From Apiospora phragmitis (Eukaryota; Ascomycota; Sordariomycetes; Amphisphaeriales; Apiosporaceae): 64,000 bases of DNA. The stretch is from contig JAQQWL010000009.1 of assembly GCA_038363925.1 (NCBI GenBank), positions 3,410,001 to 3,474,000 on the forward strand, written 5' to 3'. Positions 11,291 to 25,485 of the stretch are shown here, one piece after another; the stretch's first letter is position 1; each line of letters starts with the position of its first letter. Under the pieces are notes generated by a model. The model was not told where the DNA came from, did not search any database, and saw nothing but the letters and a program-made list of their open reading frames with translations. The position numbers were made by a program, and so were the translations under genes.

Positions 11291-14150
11291 TAATAAAATT
11301 CGCTTTTCTTAAATTAATTAATACATTAATCTTTTATTATTTTTAAAGTATTAACTTTAAGTATTTTTTATATTACTAATTATTTTTAAAATAAATTAAA
11401 ATATTATTAAAGTATATTATAACGAAATTCCTAAAATACTCGCATAAAATATAATTAATTAAGATATTAATTAAATTAAATATTATAGTTTAATATTTAA
11501 AATATTCGTATTTAATACGAAATATAGTTCTTTACTCTTTTTTTAATACGAATTAAGTTGTATATATTAAAGAAGTTAAGTATTAAAAACACTTTAACGT
11601 GTATTAGTTTATTTTATAAATTATTAATTAAAAAAATAAGCATTAGTTTTTAATAATAATTTTATTAAACTTATAATAATTAATATATATATATATTGTT
11701 TAAATTTATCGTTTTTACTTTTTTTTAAAATAAATAAAATAAAGATGCTTATTAATAATATAAAAAGAGGTTCTTTTTTTTAACGATTTTTTATAATTTT
11801 ATTATATATAAAGCAGTAAGCTTATTTTTAAATTTTTTTAAAAAAAGCTTTAAATCACTAATCTGTTTTTAATTTAATTATTATAATATTTAATTTAAGT
11901 TTTTAAAAAGTCGCTTTTTAAACCGTTATTTATTAATTAAGCTTTTTTTTATATTTATTATTTATATAATATATTTATAAATATTTCAATTATTTATTAT
12001 TTAAGATAAAGACTTTTTTAAGTTCGCTTAATATTTTTTTATTATATTTAACGGCGTTTGTTTTTTAATTAATATCTTTTATAATTAAACGTCGCATCGT
12101 TATTATTTCCCCCCTTTTTTTAGTAAAGTATTATTTAATACGCCGATAAAGGTGTTTTTATACCTTTCCTCATGTGAAATATTAGCTTTAATATTTTAAA
12201 TTTAATAGTTTATTAAATTCGCCGAGGTTTGAAGCTATTTTATAAATTTTTAATTATAATAAAGAGGTTTTATTATTAAGTATATACTTATATCTTTTAA
12301 ATATATTAAGTGTTTCTCTTTAAACGTTATAAACTCGCGATTTTTTTTTAATATATTATAAGTACTAATTTTCGAAATATTTCTTTTGAATTTATTTTTT
12401 TAAATAATATTATTATAATTTTTATAAGTTTTTTATATTAATAAATACATTTATTATTTACTTAATATAAGCGTTTAAATTATTAAGATAATCTACTTTA
12501 ATTAATTCGTTAAAAAATATTTATTCTCTAGTTTATTTTATAAAGTATTTAATATAAGCGTTATATATATATAATATTTATAAAAGAATAAAATATATAT
12601 TATTTATAAGCGAGATATAAAATTCGTTATTTATAAGATAGTTTTTATTAACTCTTTAATTAAATTTTATTATAATAAGTATTTAATATAGATATTTTAA
12701 GTTTAAATAAAAATATTAAAAATAAATAATTATTTATTAATCTTTAAATTTAAAAGCTTAAAGATTTCGTTTATAAGTTCGTTTTTTAATATACTTATTA
12801 GTTATTTATAACTTATAAGTTATTTTTATTAACTAGTTATATTTTCGCTATCGTTATATATTAAAGTAAGTTTATTATATATTATTATAACGCTTTAATT
12901 ATAACTTCTTTTAACTTTAAAAGCTTAAAAAATTATATAATTCCCTCTTTATTTATTAAATACGTGGTGTATTTATTATTATAATTAATTATAGCGTTAC
13001 TTTTTTTAATAGTTATTATAAGGGTATTTTCGATTTAAATAATATTAATATATTATTCTTTATAAATCTTTTAAAAATTAATATTTATAAGCGTAATCCT
13101 TTAAATTTTTAATAGTTATAGTAAATAATATATTTCTTTTTATTATATATAATAATATTCTTGAACTATATATTAATATATTAATATAAGTGTCTTATTT
13201 TAACTTAAACTCAGCCGTATTTATATAAGCGTATATTGATTTTAATAATAAGTTTTCTATATATAAGGAAAATTTTAAAGGTATTAAGCCGGCTAGATTT
13301 ATTATTAATTTATTCTTTTAATTTTAAATAATATATTATAGTTTTTATAACTTTAATATAGTTTAATTAAACTACAATACGTTAACATTCGACGGTATAA
13401 AAAACGGTTAATCTTTTTTATTTAAAAGTTTTAAGTTCTTTTATAGCTTATTATTTCTTATTAGAGTTTTAACAGAGTGATTTAAAGGCGTTTTTAAAGC
13501 CGTTATAATTTTCGAAGATCCGTTATACCTCTACCTAGTATAGTTCGACTTGCTAGTCGGTTTTTACGAGCTCGTATAAGTAGGGTTTAAACTAGGCAAG
13601 CGCCTTCCTTTTAAAAAACGAGGCGGCGTGAAAAACCCGTTAAGTAGCGTTATAAAACATTCTTTTATAAAACCGTTAATAAGCCTTAATTTATAAAGAA
13701 GGTTTAAAGATTCTCGCTCGTTTTATTAAAAAGTGTCGACGTATTAATTTTTATCTCTTTTTTAAATATAATTAAGATTTAAATAATATTACTAATAATA
13801 TAAAAAGGCGTACTTTTTTATATAACTTACTAATATTATAAAATATTTATTTTAATACTTATTTAATAAAAAGTTTACTACGCTCTTTTTAAAATTAACT
13901 TAATAAAGTTAATAATTAACGTTTTTTTCTTTAAGGTTTTTAATTTATTTAATTAAAGCTTATTAAATAAAGTTATTATAATTATTATTATTATTAATTT
14001 TTATAATAAGGTCTTATAAAAAAGGTGTGGAAAGTAATAATAAAAGTTTTTTATTAAATGAAATAAGTAAGTTTAAATATAAATAGAATTTTTATAAAAT
14101 TATTAATTAAAGGGTTAAGTAATAACTTATAAAAATAAAAGTAATTAAAA
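11291..14150 (-). mobile_element. gypsy relic G5, RT to gag part
   Basis: This continues the element interrupted at 9461. Blocks match E1 from about 48950 to 52500 in the same order, including the stretch at 13500-13640 with ATACCTCTACCTAGTATAG, which corresponds to 44400-44420 in G2 and 51890-51905 in E1. It ends with the leader that precedes the 5' LTR (TAATAACTTATAAAAATAAA). No frame is open. Confidence 0.65.
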
Positions 14151-14396
14151 TATAATAAACGTTATTTAAGTTCTAAAACACCTTCATATTTAAATTTATA
14201 TTATTAATATAAGAAAATATTCAAATATATAATAAAATAAATATTTTATTAATATAATAAGTAATAATATTTTAAATTATAATATATTAATAAAAGTAAT
14301 TAAGTAATGTATTTATATTATAAAGTTATTAAACTTATTTATTTTATTAATATATTAAAGTAATATATAAATTAAATATTAAAATAAAAAAGTTTA
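14151..14396 (-). repeat. 5' LTR fragment of G5
   Basis: This starts TATAATAAACG, a mutated form of the TGTAACGAACG end of the solo LTR, directly after the G5 leader. It is cut at 14396 by a Fot1/pogo element and ends in TA, that element's target site. The remainder of the LTR was not found beyond the transposon, which fits the inversion proposed in the findings. Confidence 0.55.
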
Positions 14397-15929
14397 ACGT
14401 GTTTTATTAATAAGTCGGCTATATTATTAAGTCGGCCACTTTTTTTTTCTAATTTATATAATTAAACTTTAATACGAAATATTTTTATAATTATAATACC
14501 GATTTAATTAAAAAAAGATCGTATCGTTTTAATAATTTAAGCGATACGAAAAGGTCCGAATCGAATTAATTAAAGAGCTGCTACGAAAGTGTACAACGTT
14601 TTCCGAGCTATTTTAACCGACCGATTCCGCGGTACTAAACCTCGACACGAAATTCGATATTTATAATATAAATTTAATCTAATTAAAAAAGAAGTGCTTC
14701 GTAATTATATAACTAATTTCTTTTTAAAATCGCGCGGCGGTAACCGCGTTAATAAGTATTAAATTAAACGCTTTATTAACCGTAAACCGGACTTTAAAGT
14801 ACGAATAAACCATTAATATAATTATAAAAGGCTTTTTTACGAAAATATAAGTATTATTTCTAATTAATTCGCGTTAATCGCGAATATTAAAAGTGAATAC
14901 GGTATTTTAAATAAAAATATATAGAATTTCAACGAATATAACTTTATAATAAGTATAATCGAGTTAATACTTATTATAATACGTACCGATTATTATAAAA
15001 AGGCGAAATCGGTTTAATTTAATAATCTAGAATAATTAATAATTATTAAATATATTAATTCGTAAAGTTAATATATTCCGCCGTTTTTAATCGTTTAAAA
15101 CTAATATTACCTTATAAATTAATATCGCGAATATAACCTACTGGGTAATAAATAATCAAACCGACTTTTAACGGCTAAACTAATAACGAAACAGGCTTAA
15201 ACTAGATTCGATATTTCGATAAGTATATTAAAACGCGAACGAAAAGCCCTTATTACCTTTTAATTTTAAACAGTTATAAAAGTTATAATAATAATATTAT
15301 TACGTTTAATATATTTCTTTATTTTTTTTATTTTTTAAAATTTTTAAATATAATATTTTATACGTTATTAAAACGTACTTATTTAAAAGAAATCGAGTTA
15401 TTTATGAAAGCGTTAATAAATTATATTACGAAGTTAAAGTTTTTTATCGCGTTTAAAACCACGTATTTTATTAATTTTATAAAAAATAATGCTAAATTTA
15501 AATTTAGCGTATTTTGTTTCATATTTTATTACCTAGATAAGGTAATCAATAAATTAAATATAAGTTTTTAAACGCCTACGATTAATTCGTCGCGTTTAGA
15601 AACGATTTATACTTATAACCTTTAAACGTTATTTAATATTTAATTAATAATTAAATACTTTACTTTTATTAAAAATAAAGTCTTTATTTATTAAAAAACC
15701 TCCCCGATATTAAATTTATATATTATAAATTAAATAATACTAATAAAATATATATAGTAATATAAAAAATAAATTTTATAAAAGATTAAATACGCATTTT
15801 ATAAAAAGCTAATTTAATACTTTTTAAACGTGAAAAAATTAAATAATTACGCGTTTAATTTAAAAGAGCCCTTATTATATAAAATTTTTAAAGGCTATAA
15901 AATAAAAAGGTAAAAAGAAAGCCTTTAAT
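14397..15929 (+). mobile_element. Fot1/pogo-type transposon part (F3), transposase on plus strand
   Basis: The terminal repeat starts ACGTGTTTTATTAATAAGTC and the copy reads as the reverse complement of F1 and F2. In one frame from about 14880 the mutated transposase shows E-Y-G-I-L, N-F-N-E, then K-A-K-S-V, K-Y-I-N-S and P-P-F-L-I-V with stops between them, as expected for the pogo/Fot1 DDE domain. The GC-rich end block (CCGCGGTACTAAACCTCGAC near 14626) places it in the same subfamily as F1, F2 and the 23.7-kb copy. The match stops abruptly after GCCTTTAAT at 15929. Confidence 0.75.
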
Positions 15930-16590
15930 CTTATAATATACTTCGAATTATACCGAAATAAAGCTCTTATAGCCTTTAAGGATTTAAAAGCGATAATAAC
16001 CTTTCTTTTACGACTTAATATACTTATTAAAGTATTTAATTTAGTTTAAGTTTATTTTATTATTAATTTAATCGTTAAAACTTGGTTTAATTATTTAATC
16101 GCTTAATAAATTTTTTTAATAAGCTTACTTTACGGTATAATTTTAATTTTATACAATTAAAAATAGCGAGAGATATTAGCTTTATAAATTAATATATTTA
16201 ATAATCGTTATTCATTCTCGATTATTAAGTTATATCGACTTTATTTTTTTATAATAATCGGCGCGTATTATAATAAATATTAATTTAATTATATTTATTA
16301 TAAATCTAGTTTTATTAAATTATATATATTTTTATTAAGGATATTATATTTCGTTTTAATATTTATAACTAGCTTAAACTAACTAGAAATAGTATTTCCA
16401 CCTTTATAAAATATATCTTAATAATTATACTAACGATTTATTTAAGCTTTAAAATCTAAGTTATAATTAATAAAGCGTTTAGTTTAATACTTACCGACGC
16501 GCTCGTTATTAAGCGACGCCGTAAAAAGATTAATTATATTTTTAGTATTAACTATATTTAAAGGTACTCTTTAAGTATGAAATTTAATTC
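15930..16590 (-). mobile_element. Fot1/pogo-type fragment in opposite orientation
   Basis: From 15930 the sequence matches F1 from about 4194 onward on the plus strand (TATAATATACTTCGAAT, then AAAGCGATAATAACCTTTC), opposite to the copy just left of it. It follows the second subfamily, with F0 and F4. Similarity fades after about 16590. Confidence 0.65.
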
Positions 16591-16599
16591 TATAATTAA

Positions 16600-18120
16600 G
16601 AAATAACGTACTTTATAAACTAATTATATATATAAACGAATTAAATACTTTCGTTACTTTATATAATAAAAGTATAAATTAACTTTATTATAACGTATGA
16701 AATTAATTAAAACTATTTAATATTCTTTTTTTAAATATAATTATATTATTTTAATAAGTATACGTATTATACTCGAGCTTTTTATAAATTCTATAGCGTT
16801 ATTAACGTGTTTTAAGTATTTTTATACGACTTTTACGCTAGCGCGATTTATTTTATATTTATTTATTAATATTCTTTTAAGACTATAAGCTTTTTTAAAC
16901 TTTTTCTAGCTTATATATAAAGTACGTTAATCTTTTATTTTATAAATGTTTCTTTTTTATATAACGACGACGGCTAAATATATTATTTAATTTTTATAAT
17001 ATAATTACTTTAGTTTTTAATAAAGCGAGCTAATATATTATTTATATTATACCTTTTATAATCTAGTTAAGCTTAATTAAAATAAATATCGAAAAGTTAT
17101 TTTAATATTATATAATACGGTTCTTAACGTATTTAATTTAAGATTAAACTTTAATCGAGTTATCTAGAGTTTTAAATTCTTTTAAAGAATAAATAAGCTA
17201 AAAAACATTCCTAGAGTTGTAAAAGTACGTAGCTTTATCTTTAATTATTAAATAATACATTTTAAATTCTACGAGACGAGTCCTATTTTTTAAAAACCTC
17301 CCTATATATTTAAAACGATAATAGTCGCCCAGAACGCTTTTAAAAACGCCGATAAAAAGTCTTCCTATAAAATATAAGTAATATACGCTTATATAAAACC
17401 CTTGATTTCTTTCTTATATAACTTTTTTAACGTATAAAAAATAATAGATATTAAAATATTAAATTTAGTCCTCGCTTTTTTCGTTTATAGTTTAACCGTG
17501 TTTAATAACTATAATAATTTAATTCTTTAATAATAAGTTATTTTTATATTAAAGAAATAAGTAGGTTTTTTTTAGTAAAAATAATATATAAAAGGATAAT
17601 ATAGCCGAGTAATTTAATATTTAAAATTATTATATTTATTCGCGATTATTTTATTATATTACTTTAAGCTTTTTATATTAATTAAAAGTAGTCACGGTTT
17701 TTTTAAACGAGTTTTAATTTATAAAAAACCGGGTTTTATTAAAATTATACATATCTTTTTTTTAAATCCTATACTTATTAATTATATTTCGTATAAAAAT
17801 AAATTATACGTGATACGCGTCGAGATTTTTATAAAAAACTCTTTAATAAAACGCGTTCGAAGGTTTAATTATTATTATATAAAACTCGAGGCTTAATTAA
17901 TATTAACGCGTCTAGCGTTATATATATTAAATAATTTATTCGCTATATTTTTAATATTATTTACTCGAAGAAGAAACGATTACGAGTTTAGCTTAAATAT
18001 ATATTATATAACTAATTACTTTTTAAAATTATAAAGTTATTAAATATTAAAGTTTAAATATATAAGAAAATTAAAAAAGTAGTTTAAAAAGTAATATAAT
18101 CCGCTTAATAATAAACTACT
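16600..18120 (-). mobile_element. second, diverged pogo-like transposon relic
   Basis: On the minus strand around 17710-17760 the decayed translation reads M-Y-N-F-N-K-T-R-F-F, resembling the pogo DDE context but not aligning closely with F1-F5 at DNA level. The right part ends near 18110 with CTTAATAATAAACTACTTA, similar to the worn ends of the main family. Edges are approximate and the left part (16600-17300) is not clearly assigned. Confidence 0.45.
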
Positions 18121-18381
18121 TACTTATATTTTAAAAGTAATTAATATTTTATTTTTTAATTTTATATAAATATAATAAAAAGCTTAAAAGATATTAACTT
18201 TAATAAAGTTATAAACTAAAATATTCTTTAATAAATAAATAAAAATGTTAGTTTTTTCTTCGTTTTTATATAAGTATTAAATTTTTAATAATTAATATAA
18301 AACTTTAATATATTATTCACCTTTTTAATTAAAATAATGAATATAATTTTAAAAAATACGCTTATTTTAATAAAACCTTTA

Positions 18382-19840
18382 ACATAATTCATTATTAAAT
18401 AAGTCGTATTATTAAAAAGTTTAATATTTTTATTCTTTTATATTTTTATATAAGTTATTTTAATTATAGCACTTTAAATTTATTAAAATTACTCGCTATT
18501 TAATTCATTACTCGATTTTATATCCTTTTCGTATATTTATATATTATAGCCTATTCCGCCGTAAATATTATAGCGTTTTTTACTAGTCGCCCTTCGTTTT
18601 AACGAACCCTTATTTTCGCCTTCGCTGGTCGTTAAATGCTTTTTTTTTTACCTCCTCGTTTTATAGGTCTCATTATTTTTAAATAATAAGTAGTTTTTTA
18701 ATATTTAAAAGAGGTTAAATTAATAGCTTATAAAGTATAAATCTCTACGCATATAAAAGTTATTAAATACGTTATCAGGTTTATACTTTTTATTATTTAA
18801 TTCTTAGTGTTTAAAATTAATATTAAAAAGCTTCCTTTATAAATAAAAACTTTATTTTTAATAAAAATAAAATACTTAATTATTTATTAAAAGTTAAACA
18901 ACGTTTGAAAGTTATAAATATTAATTATTTTTAAATATAATAAGATAAGTATAAGCGTATAAAAACATATATTTAGCTTACTAATAACTTTATTTAAATA
19001 ATAAAATATTAAACTAAATATATTAAATTTTATAAAACTAATAAAGACTTTTAACTTTATAATATAATTAATTAAAGCTTTAATAAATAGCTTAATTATT
19101 TTAAATAAATACGCTTTAAAAGTAAATAAAATACTATATTTAATAGTTAAAGTAAATAAAATAAATAAAGAAGTATATTAAGCGTAATAATATTATTATT
19201 CTTATAATATACTTTAATTTCGGTTAAAATATAGCTCTTATAATTACATTTTAAAAAGCCATAATAACCCTTCCTTTATAACTTAAATATTTATTAAAGT
19301 ATTTAATTTAATTATTAAAAGTCGGTTTAATTACTTAATCGGCCGGTAAATTAAATTCGCGCGTTTAATTTAAAAAGAAATATTAGTTTTAAATAATTAA
19401 AAATAACGATATATATTAGCTTTATAAATTAATATATTTAATTACTATTAATTACTTTTAAGTATTTAATTAAATTACCTTAGCTTTTTATATTAATTAA
19501 TACACGTTATAATGAATATTAATCCGATCACGCTTAGTATAAAGCTAGTCTCGTTAAAATTTTAAATTCTTTTATTAATAATATTATATTTAATTTTAAT
19601 ATTCATAATTATTTTTAAATAGCTAGAAATAGCTTTTAAATCTTTATAAAAAGCCTTTTAATAATTATATTAACGATTTATTCGAGTTTTAAAATCTAGG
19701 TTGTAATTTATAAAGCGCTTAACTTAATACTTATAAACGCGCTCGCCGACGCGTAACGCGGGAAAAAAATTAGCTGTGTTTTTAATATTAATTATTTTAA
19801 GAGGTATCACTTAAATATTTAAATTAATTATATGCTTAAA
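18382..19840 (-). mobile_element. Fot1/pogo-type transposon (F4), right end truncated
   Basis: The left end (ACATAATTCATTATTAAATA after TA at 18380-18381) is a worn form of the family terminal repeat. The body aligns with F1 to about F1 position 4870 and then stops near 19840. The wording around 18598-18640 (CCCTTATTTTCGCC) marks the second subfamily. The transposase relic is on the minus strand. Confidence 0.65.
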
Positions 19841-19859
19841 AATAATAATAAAACTTAAA

Positions 19860-22800
19860 ATATATTTTTATAAAATAAATATTTTTTATAAGCCTCTATA
19901 AGCCTATAAATTCAGTAATTAAACTACTTAGCCCACCGCTACGCTCCGAGCCCTTTTAAAGCTCGGCGCGGTGCCGGCGCGGCCTTTAGTGGTTAAATTA
20001 ACGTTTCTCGAAGCGTTTTAATAGTATTATAGCTTAAAAATCGCCCTTATAATAGCTTGTTTTAAATAAAAACGTAAATAATACTTTAATATATATTTAT
20101 AAAATTTTAAAAGACTTTATTACTTTTTAATAAGCTATTTAAGCCTATTAAAAAAGTAATAGCTTTATTAACGTTTTAACGCATTATTTATTACCTTTTT
20201 ATACCTTTATTTAAGTGTTTTTAAAAAAGTTTTTATATTATTTAAAGGTTTAAACTTAAGAGATTTATTTAAACGAGATTTTCGCCGCTTTAAAATATTA
20301 AGTTAAATAAATCGCGGCCTTTTTAAAACCTATAAATTTTACCGCTATAATAGTTTTAAACTAATCTTTTTTTTTTTAATATCTCGCTTTAAAGTAAGTA
20401 GTCATAAAGTAGGCGCTTATAAGCGTTAATAACGGCCGGAGGAGTAAAGCTTCTTTTAGTCGCTAACACGGTCCGTACTTAAGTTATAGCTTTAAAGGTT
20501 ACTTGTTAAAAGTACTTTATTAAAACGTACGAACGAGTGATTATTAGTAAGCTATATACTTCCTTAAGAAACGACGAGAAGATTATTAAATCTTAAACAT
20601 AGGGTATATTAATTAATAACCCTAAGGCTTTTATTAATTATATTAATAACGCTATTTATTATACGGCTATTAAACCTTTTAAAGCTCTAGGGCTTTTAAG
20701 AGCTCTAGTTTTAAAGGACTTGAAAGACGTCGAGATAATAAACGCTATTAAATCGGCATTCTTTAAACTATATGCCGATATTTAAGTTTATAACGCTATG
20801 TTTTTAAAAATAAAAAATATTTAAATATATATAGTATTCATTTTTAAAAAACTTAAATTGTTAGTCGAATATATTAATTATTGAGTAAAATATATTAAAA
20901 ATTAAGTTATAATAATTATTTCATTATATAAAATAATAGTTTATATTATTTTTATAACTTTTTTTAATTTTATAAACCTTAAAGAAATAATCATATAATT
21001 ATAAATATTAAATACTAGCTTACTTTGATATTTTAAAATTATTTATATAATTTGAACAATAAAAAATGTTATTAAGTTTATTAACTCGATTATTATAAAA
21101 TTTAGTTATTTTAAACTAGCGAAGTAATTAATTTATATTAATTATTTTTAATTAAATAAAAGTTATAACGTTAAGCGTTATAATAAAGCTTATAAAATTA
21201 AATAAAGTTTTAAATATTAAAAATATAATTATTTTATTATTTAATACGTTGTTATTTATAATATTCATAGCTTTTATTTAAACTTTTATAATTTAAAAAA
21301 ATACGACGTTTACTTTCTTTATAACGTATTAAATATATTAATTACCGGAGTTAATATAATAATTAAAAAATAAATATAAATATAAAAAATAAAAGCGTTA
21401 AAAAATTACCGAGGTTTTAAAAAATAAGATTACTTATTAACTTATTATAAAAATCCTAGTATTAATATTAATTATCACCGTTATTTTCGTTAAGACTTTT
21501 AAATATAAAAGCTTTTATTAATAAACTTTATAATATAAAGACTATTTTTATTAATAACCTTTAAAATATTACCACCGTTATTATTATTAAATATAATATT
21601 AATTATTTTAAAACTTGTTATTTTAATATTAAGTACTTTAAACTTAATTATTTTAAAAATTATTTAGAAACTACTCTTTTTAAACCTTATTATAGCTTTT
21701 AACTAAACTAACGCCTATTTAAATAATATTATTTAAAAGCATTATTATATACCTCTCGTCGCCGCCGTAGCGGTAATAAAAGCCCCGGAACTAATTACCC
21801 TCGACCTGGTTATAACACCCTTAAGAACCTCCTCTATCAATATTAAGCTTTAAATACCTACCGAACTTATTATATATCTTTTAATATTTACGGCTCCTTT
21901 AATTAAGCCTTTAGCTGCGCCCTAATAATGTCGAGTTTAATTTTAGAGAATAAATAAAAAAGGCCCGTAAGAGTCTTTATTACTAGAATACTTGAACTTA
22001 ATACCGCGAGAGGCTTAGTGTCGATATAAACGACTAACTCTCGAACTCGACCCTCTTCGTCAGCCTCGACGGACCTAGAAAGAAGCGGAAAAAGCCTTAA
22101 ACTAGCCCTTTAAAATATTAACGAAGTTTATTATTAACCTTAAAACTATTATTTATTATAAGACTATTTTTTATAAATATAAAATTATTACTAAGGCTTT
22201 TAAACTTTTATTAATATTTCGTTAAATTAAAAAGCGGAAATAACTTTAAATAAATAATAAAAGGTTTTAATTTATTACTTTTAATATTTAATTTAATATA
22301 TTATAAGTATTATATTTATATTATATAGTTTATAATATAATATATAGAAAATTAATAATAGTTTTTGTTAAACTTTAAAGCTTTAAAATATAACGTTATT
22401 ATTATTTAAAAACCTTAAATTATCTTATAAAAATATAATAGGTATAACTTTATACTTTTTATTTTCACGCTTTAATTATTAAAGTTATAACTTAAATTAT
22501 TTAATGTAGCTTTTTTTATTAATAAGTAATTTAATTAATTACGGAGTTTATTTTCTAATTATATTAATAATATAATTATTATTTATAATATTATAAAAGT
22601 ATTTAACCTAGCTTTTATTAATATTATTTATATTTATAATATATATTATAACTTTTTAAAAAACTAGCCGGTTTATATTTTTTAAAAGCTCGGTATTATT
22701 TTTCATAGCTAGAAGGTAAGTTACTTTATAACTAATTACTTTATTATAAGAGACTTTAATATAAAAAGCTCGTAATAAGCAGCCGAGGACCTAGGTGACA

Positions 22801-23590
22801 AGGGCTCGGCCCGCTAGGGCCTCCCGTACTTTAAGGAATTCCTAAAGGATAAAGCCTTAAATATAGTACTGCTACAGGGGACCATCACCCGCGAAGAAGG
22901 GGATTCGGCCTCCACTATTAACCTATTTATCTACCACAGGGTAACTGCTAGTAAAGTGGTTAAATACAGGCATGTAACGAGCTGTACCACGATTCGAATT
23001 ACTAGCTTATTTATATCATCCTTTAGCTGCAACTAATAGAGGCCCTTTGAAAACCCCGCCGAAAGCTTTAAAAAAGCACGCCGGTAGACGTATTTTATAC
23101 TAAACTTATATCTAGGTTACTATAGCTACAGGGTAAGATAATTAATAAATAAATAATTAACGCTTTAAGCGAAATAGTTTAAGCTTTATTAAATATTATA
23201 AGAAATACGATACTTATAATAAACTTAATTATTTAATATATTATAGACTTTTTAATAAAGTATTAAATAAGGTTTAAGTAAATTAATTAATTATAAAATA
23301 ATTAATAATATAATAAACTCTTTAAAGTTAAAAAAGTATGTCGAAAGGCTCGTAATTAAAAAAGCCTCGCAATATTAAAATTATAAATAGTATTTTAATA
23401 AAATTAAATAAATAAATTTTATTTAAATTATATTAAAGTTTATAAAGTTTTATAATAATATTAAAAGCTTAAAATTAAAAAGTTATTTATTAAAACGTTA
23501 TATTTATTATTAAATAATAAACTATATTTTAAAAGTAAATAAAAGCGTTTTATATAACTTTTCTTTTAACTTTTATAATTATTAATATAT
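19860..23590 (+). mobile_element. non-LTR retrotransposon (LINE, Tad1/I-like) relic
   Basis: A GC-rich start (about 19925-20010) is followed by a region whose plus-strand translation near 20600-20780 keeps I-N-N-A-I-Y, K-A-L-G-L-L-R-A-L and I-K-S-A-F-F-K-L, compatible with a LINE first ORF. Around 22750-22940 a frame reads G-D-F-N-I, then A-E-D-L-G-D-K-G, G-L-P-Y-F-K-E-F-L, Q-G-T-I-T-R-E-E-G and A-S-T-I-N-L-F-I. That order fits the AP-type endonuclease of LINE elements (GDFN, then a T-R...S-T-I-D core). The reverse-transcriptase part was not found and is probably lost or too decayed. Edges are approximate. Confidence 0.5.
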
Positions 23591-23669
23591 TAACCCCTAC
23601 TTTTTTATTAAGTTTTAAGACCGAGATTTTTTATTCGCTTTTTATTTAGAATAAAGTATAATAGGCTAT

Positions 23670-25288
23670 TTTTAACCCTTCCTTTTAACCTTCTCGTCTT
23701 ATAGTTCTTAAAATTCTTATATAATAAAGGCTTTCCTAAGCTAGACGCGCGATTTTTAATCTCTCCGACGCTTAAAAAGTACTAAATTAACCTTTTATAA
23801 AGTACGTATTTAATCCTTTATAAGGGTTATCTTATATATTACTATATATATATTGTTTATTATTTAATTTATAATATTTAAAATTAGTATCGAAAAGCTT
23901 TTTTAATAAGTAGAAACCCTACGTTTAATAAAAATAAAATATTTAATCGTTTATTAAGGGTTAAACGGCATTTAAAGGTTATAAGTATTAATCGTTTCCG
24001 AACGCGACGGGCTAGGTATAAACGTTTAAAAACGTATATTTAACTTATTAATTATTTCGTTAAAGTAATAAAATATTAAACTAAATACGCTGAAACTAGA
24101 TTTAATATTATTTTTTATAAAATAAATATAATAAAATACGCGGCTTTAAAAGCGATAAAGAGTTTTAACTTCGTAATATAATTTATTAACGCTTTAATAA
24201 ATAACTTGATTTCTTTTAAATAAGTACGCTTTAATAACGAATAAAGTGCTATATTTAAAGACTAGAATAAGTAAGAAAAATAAAGAGGTATATTAAGCGT
24301 AATAATACCGTTATTTTTATAATATTTCTCAAATTCGGCTAAAATATAGCTTTCGTAACCGTTTAAAATTAAAAGGCGATAAAGGCCCTTTATCCGTTCT
24401 TTAACATATTTATCGAAGTACTAAATCTAGTTTAAGCTCGTTTCGTTCTTAGTTTAGCCGTTAGAAGTCGGTTTAATTACTTGATCGCCCGGTAAATTAT
24501 ATTCTCGAAACTAACTTACGACGTAATATTAACTTTAAATAATTAAAAACGGCGGAATATATTAACTTTATAAATTAATATATTTAATAGTGGTTAATTC
24601 TTCCTAATTATTAATCTAAACCGACTTCGCTTTTTAATAACGATTGGCGCGTATTACGATAAGTATTAACCTAGTTATACCTATTATAAAGCCGGTTTCG
24701 TTAAAATCTTATATATCTTTATTTAAGATGCCGTATTTAGTTTTAATATTCGCGATTAGCGAGAACTAGTTAAAAATAACACCTATATCTTCATAAAAAT
24801 CCCTTTAATAATCGTATTAACGGTTTATTTAAGTTTTAAGGTACGGGTTATAATTAATAAAGCTTTTAACCTAGTACCTATTAACGCGATCGCCGCCGCG
24901 CGATCTTAAAAAAAATTAACTATATTTTTTATAATATTAATATTAGGAGGTATTTTTTAAGTATTTAATTAAATATTATAATTATGAAGCACCTCTTTTT
25001 TAATTATATTGAATTTATATTATAAATATTAGATTTCGTATCGAGGTTCGGTACCGCGGAATTAATCGCTTGGAATAGTTTAGGGCACGGTATACACTTT
25101 CGTAATAGCTTTTTAGTTAATTTAATTTAGATATTCTTACGTCGCTTAAATTATTAAAACGATACGATCGTTTTTTAACTAAATCGGTATTATAGTTATA
25201 AAAATATTACGTATTAAAATTTAATTATATAAATCGGAAAAAAGAGTAGCTAACTTAATAATATAGTCGACTTCGTAATAAACTACGT
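23670..25288 (-). mobile_element. Fot1/pogo-type transposon (F5), left end truncated
   Basis: This aligns with F1 from about F1 position 3590 to the right end (AATAAACTACGT ending at 25288, then TA). It carries the CCGCGGAATTAATCG block of the first subfamily near 25055. The left terminal repeat is missing. The strand is that of the transposase relic. Confidence 0.65.
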
Positions 25289-25485
25289 TAGTTTATTTAT
25301 ATTAATATTATTATTAATAATTAAACCGTTATTATATTCTTTACTTAATTTATATATTTATTAAAATAATAATTATTATAATAAATATTTTAATAAATTA
25401 ATTAAATTAATAGTTAAAGTATTAATACTAATCTTTAATATATACGTTATTATACGCCTTATATTATAATAACTTTTTAATTATA
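25289..25485. other. unassigned AT-rich spacer
   Basis: This is a very AT-rich spacer between two Fot1/pogo copies, with TA on both sides. No gene or clear repeat match is seen. Confidence 0.35.
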
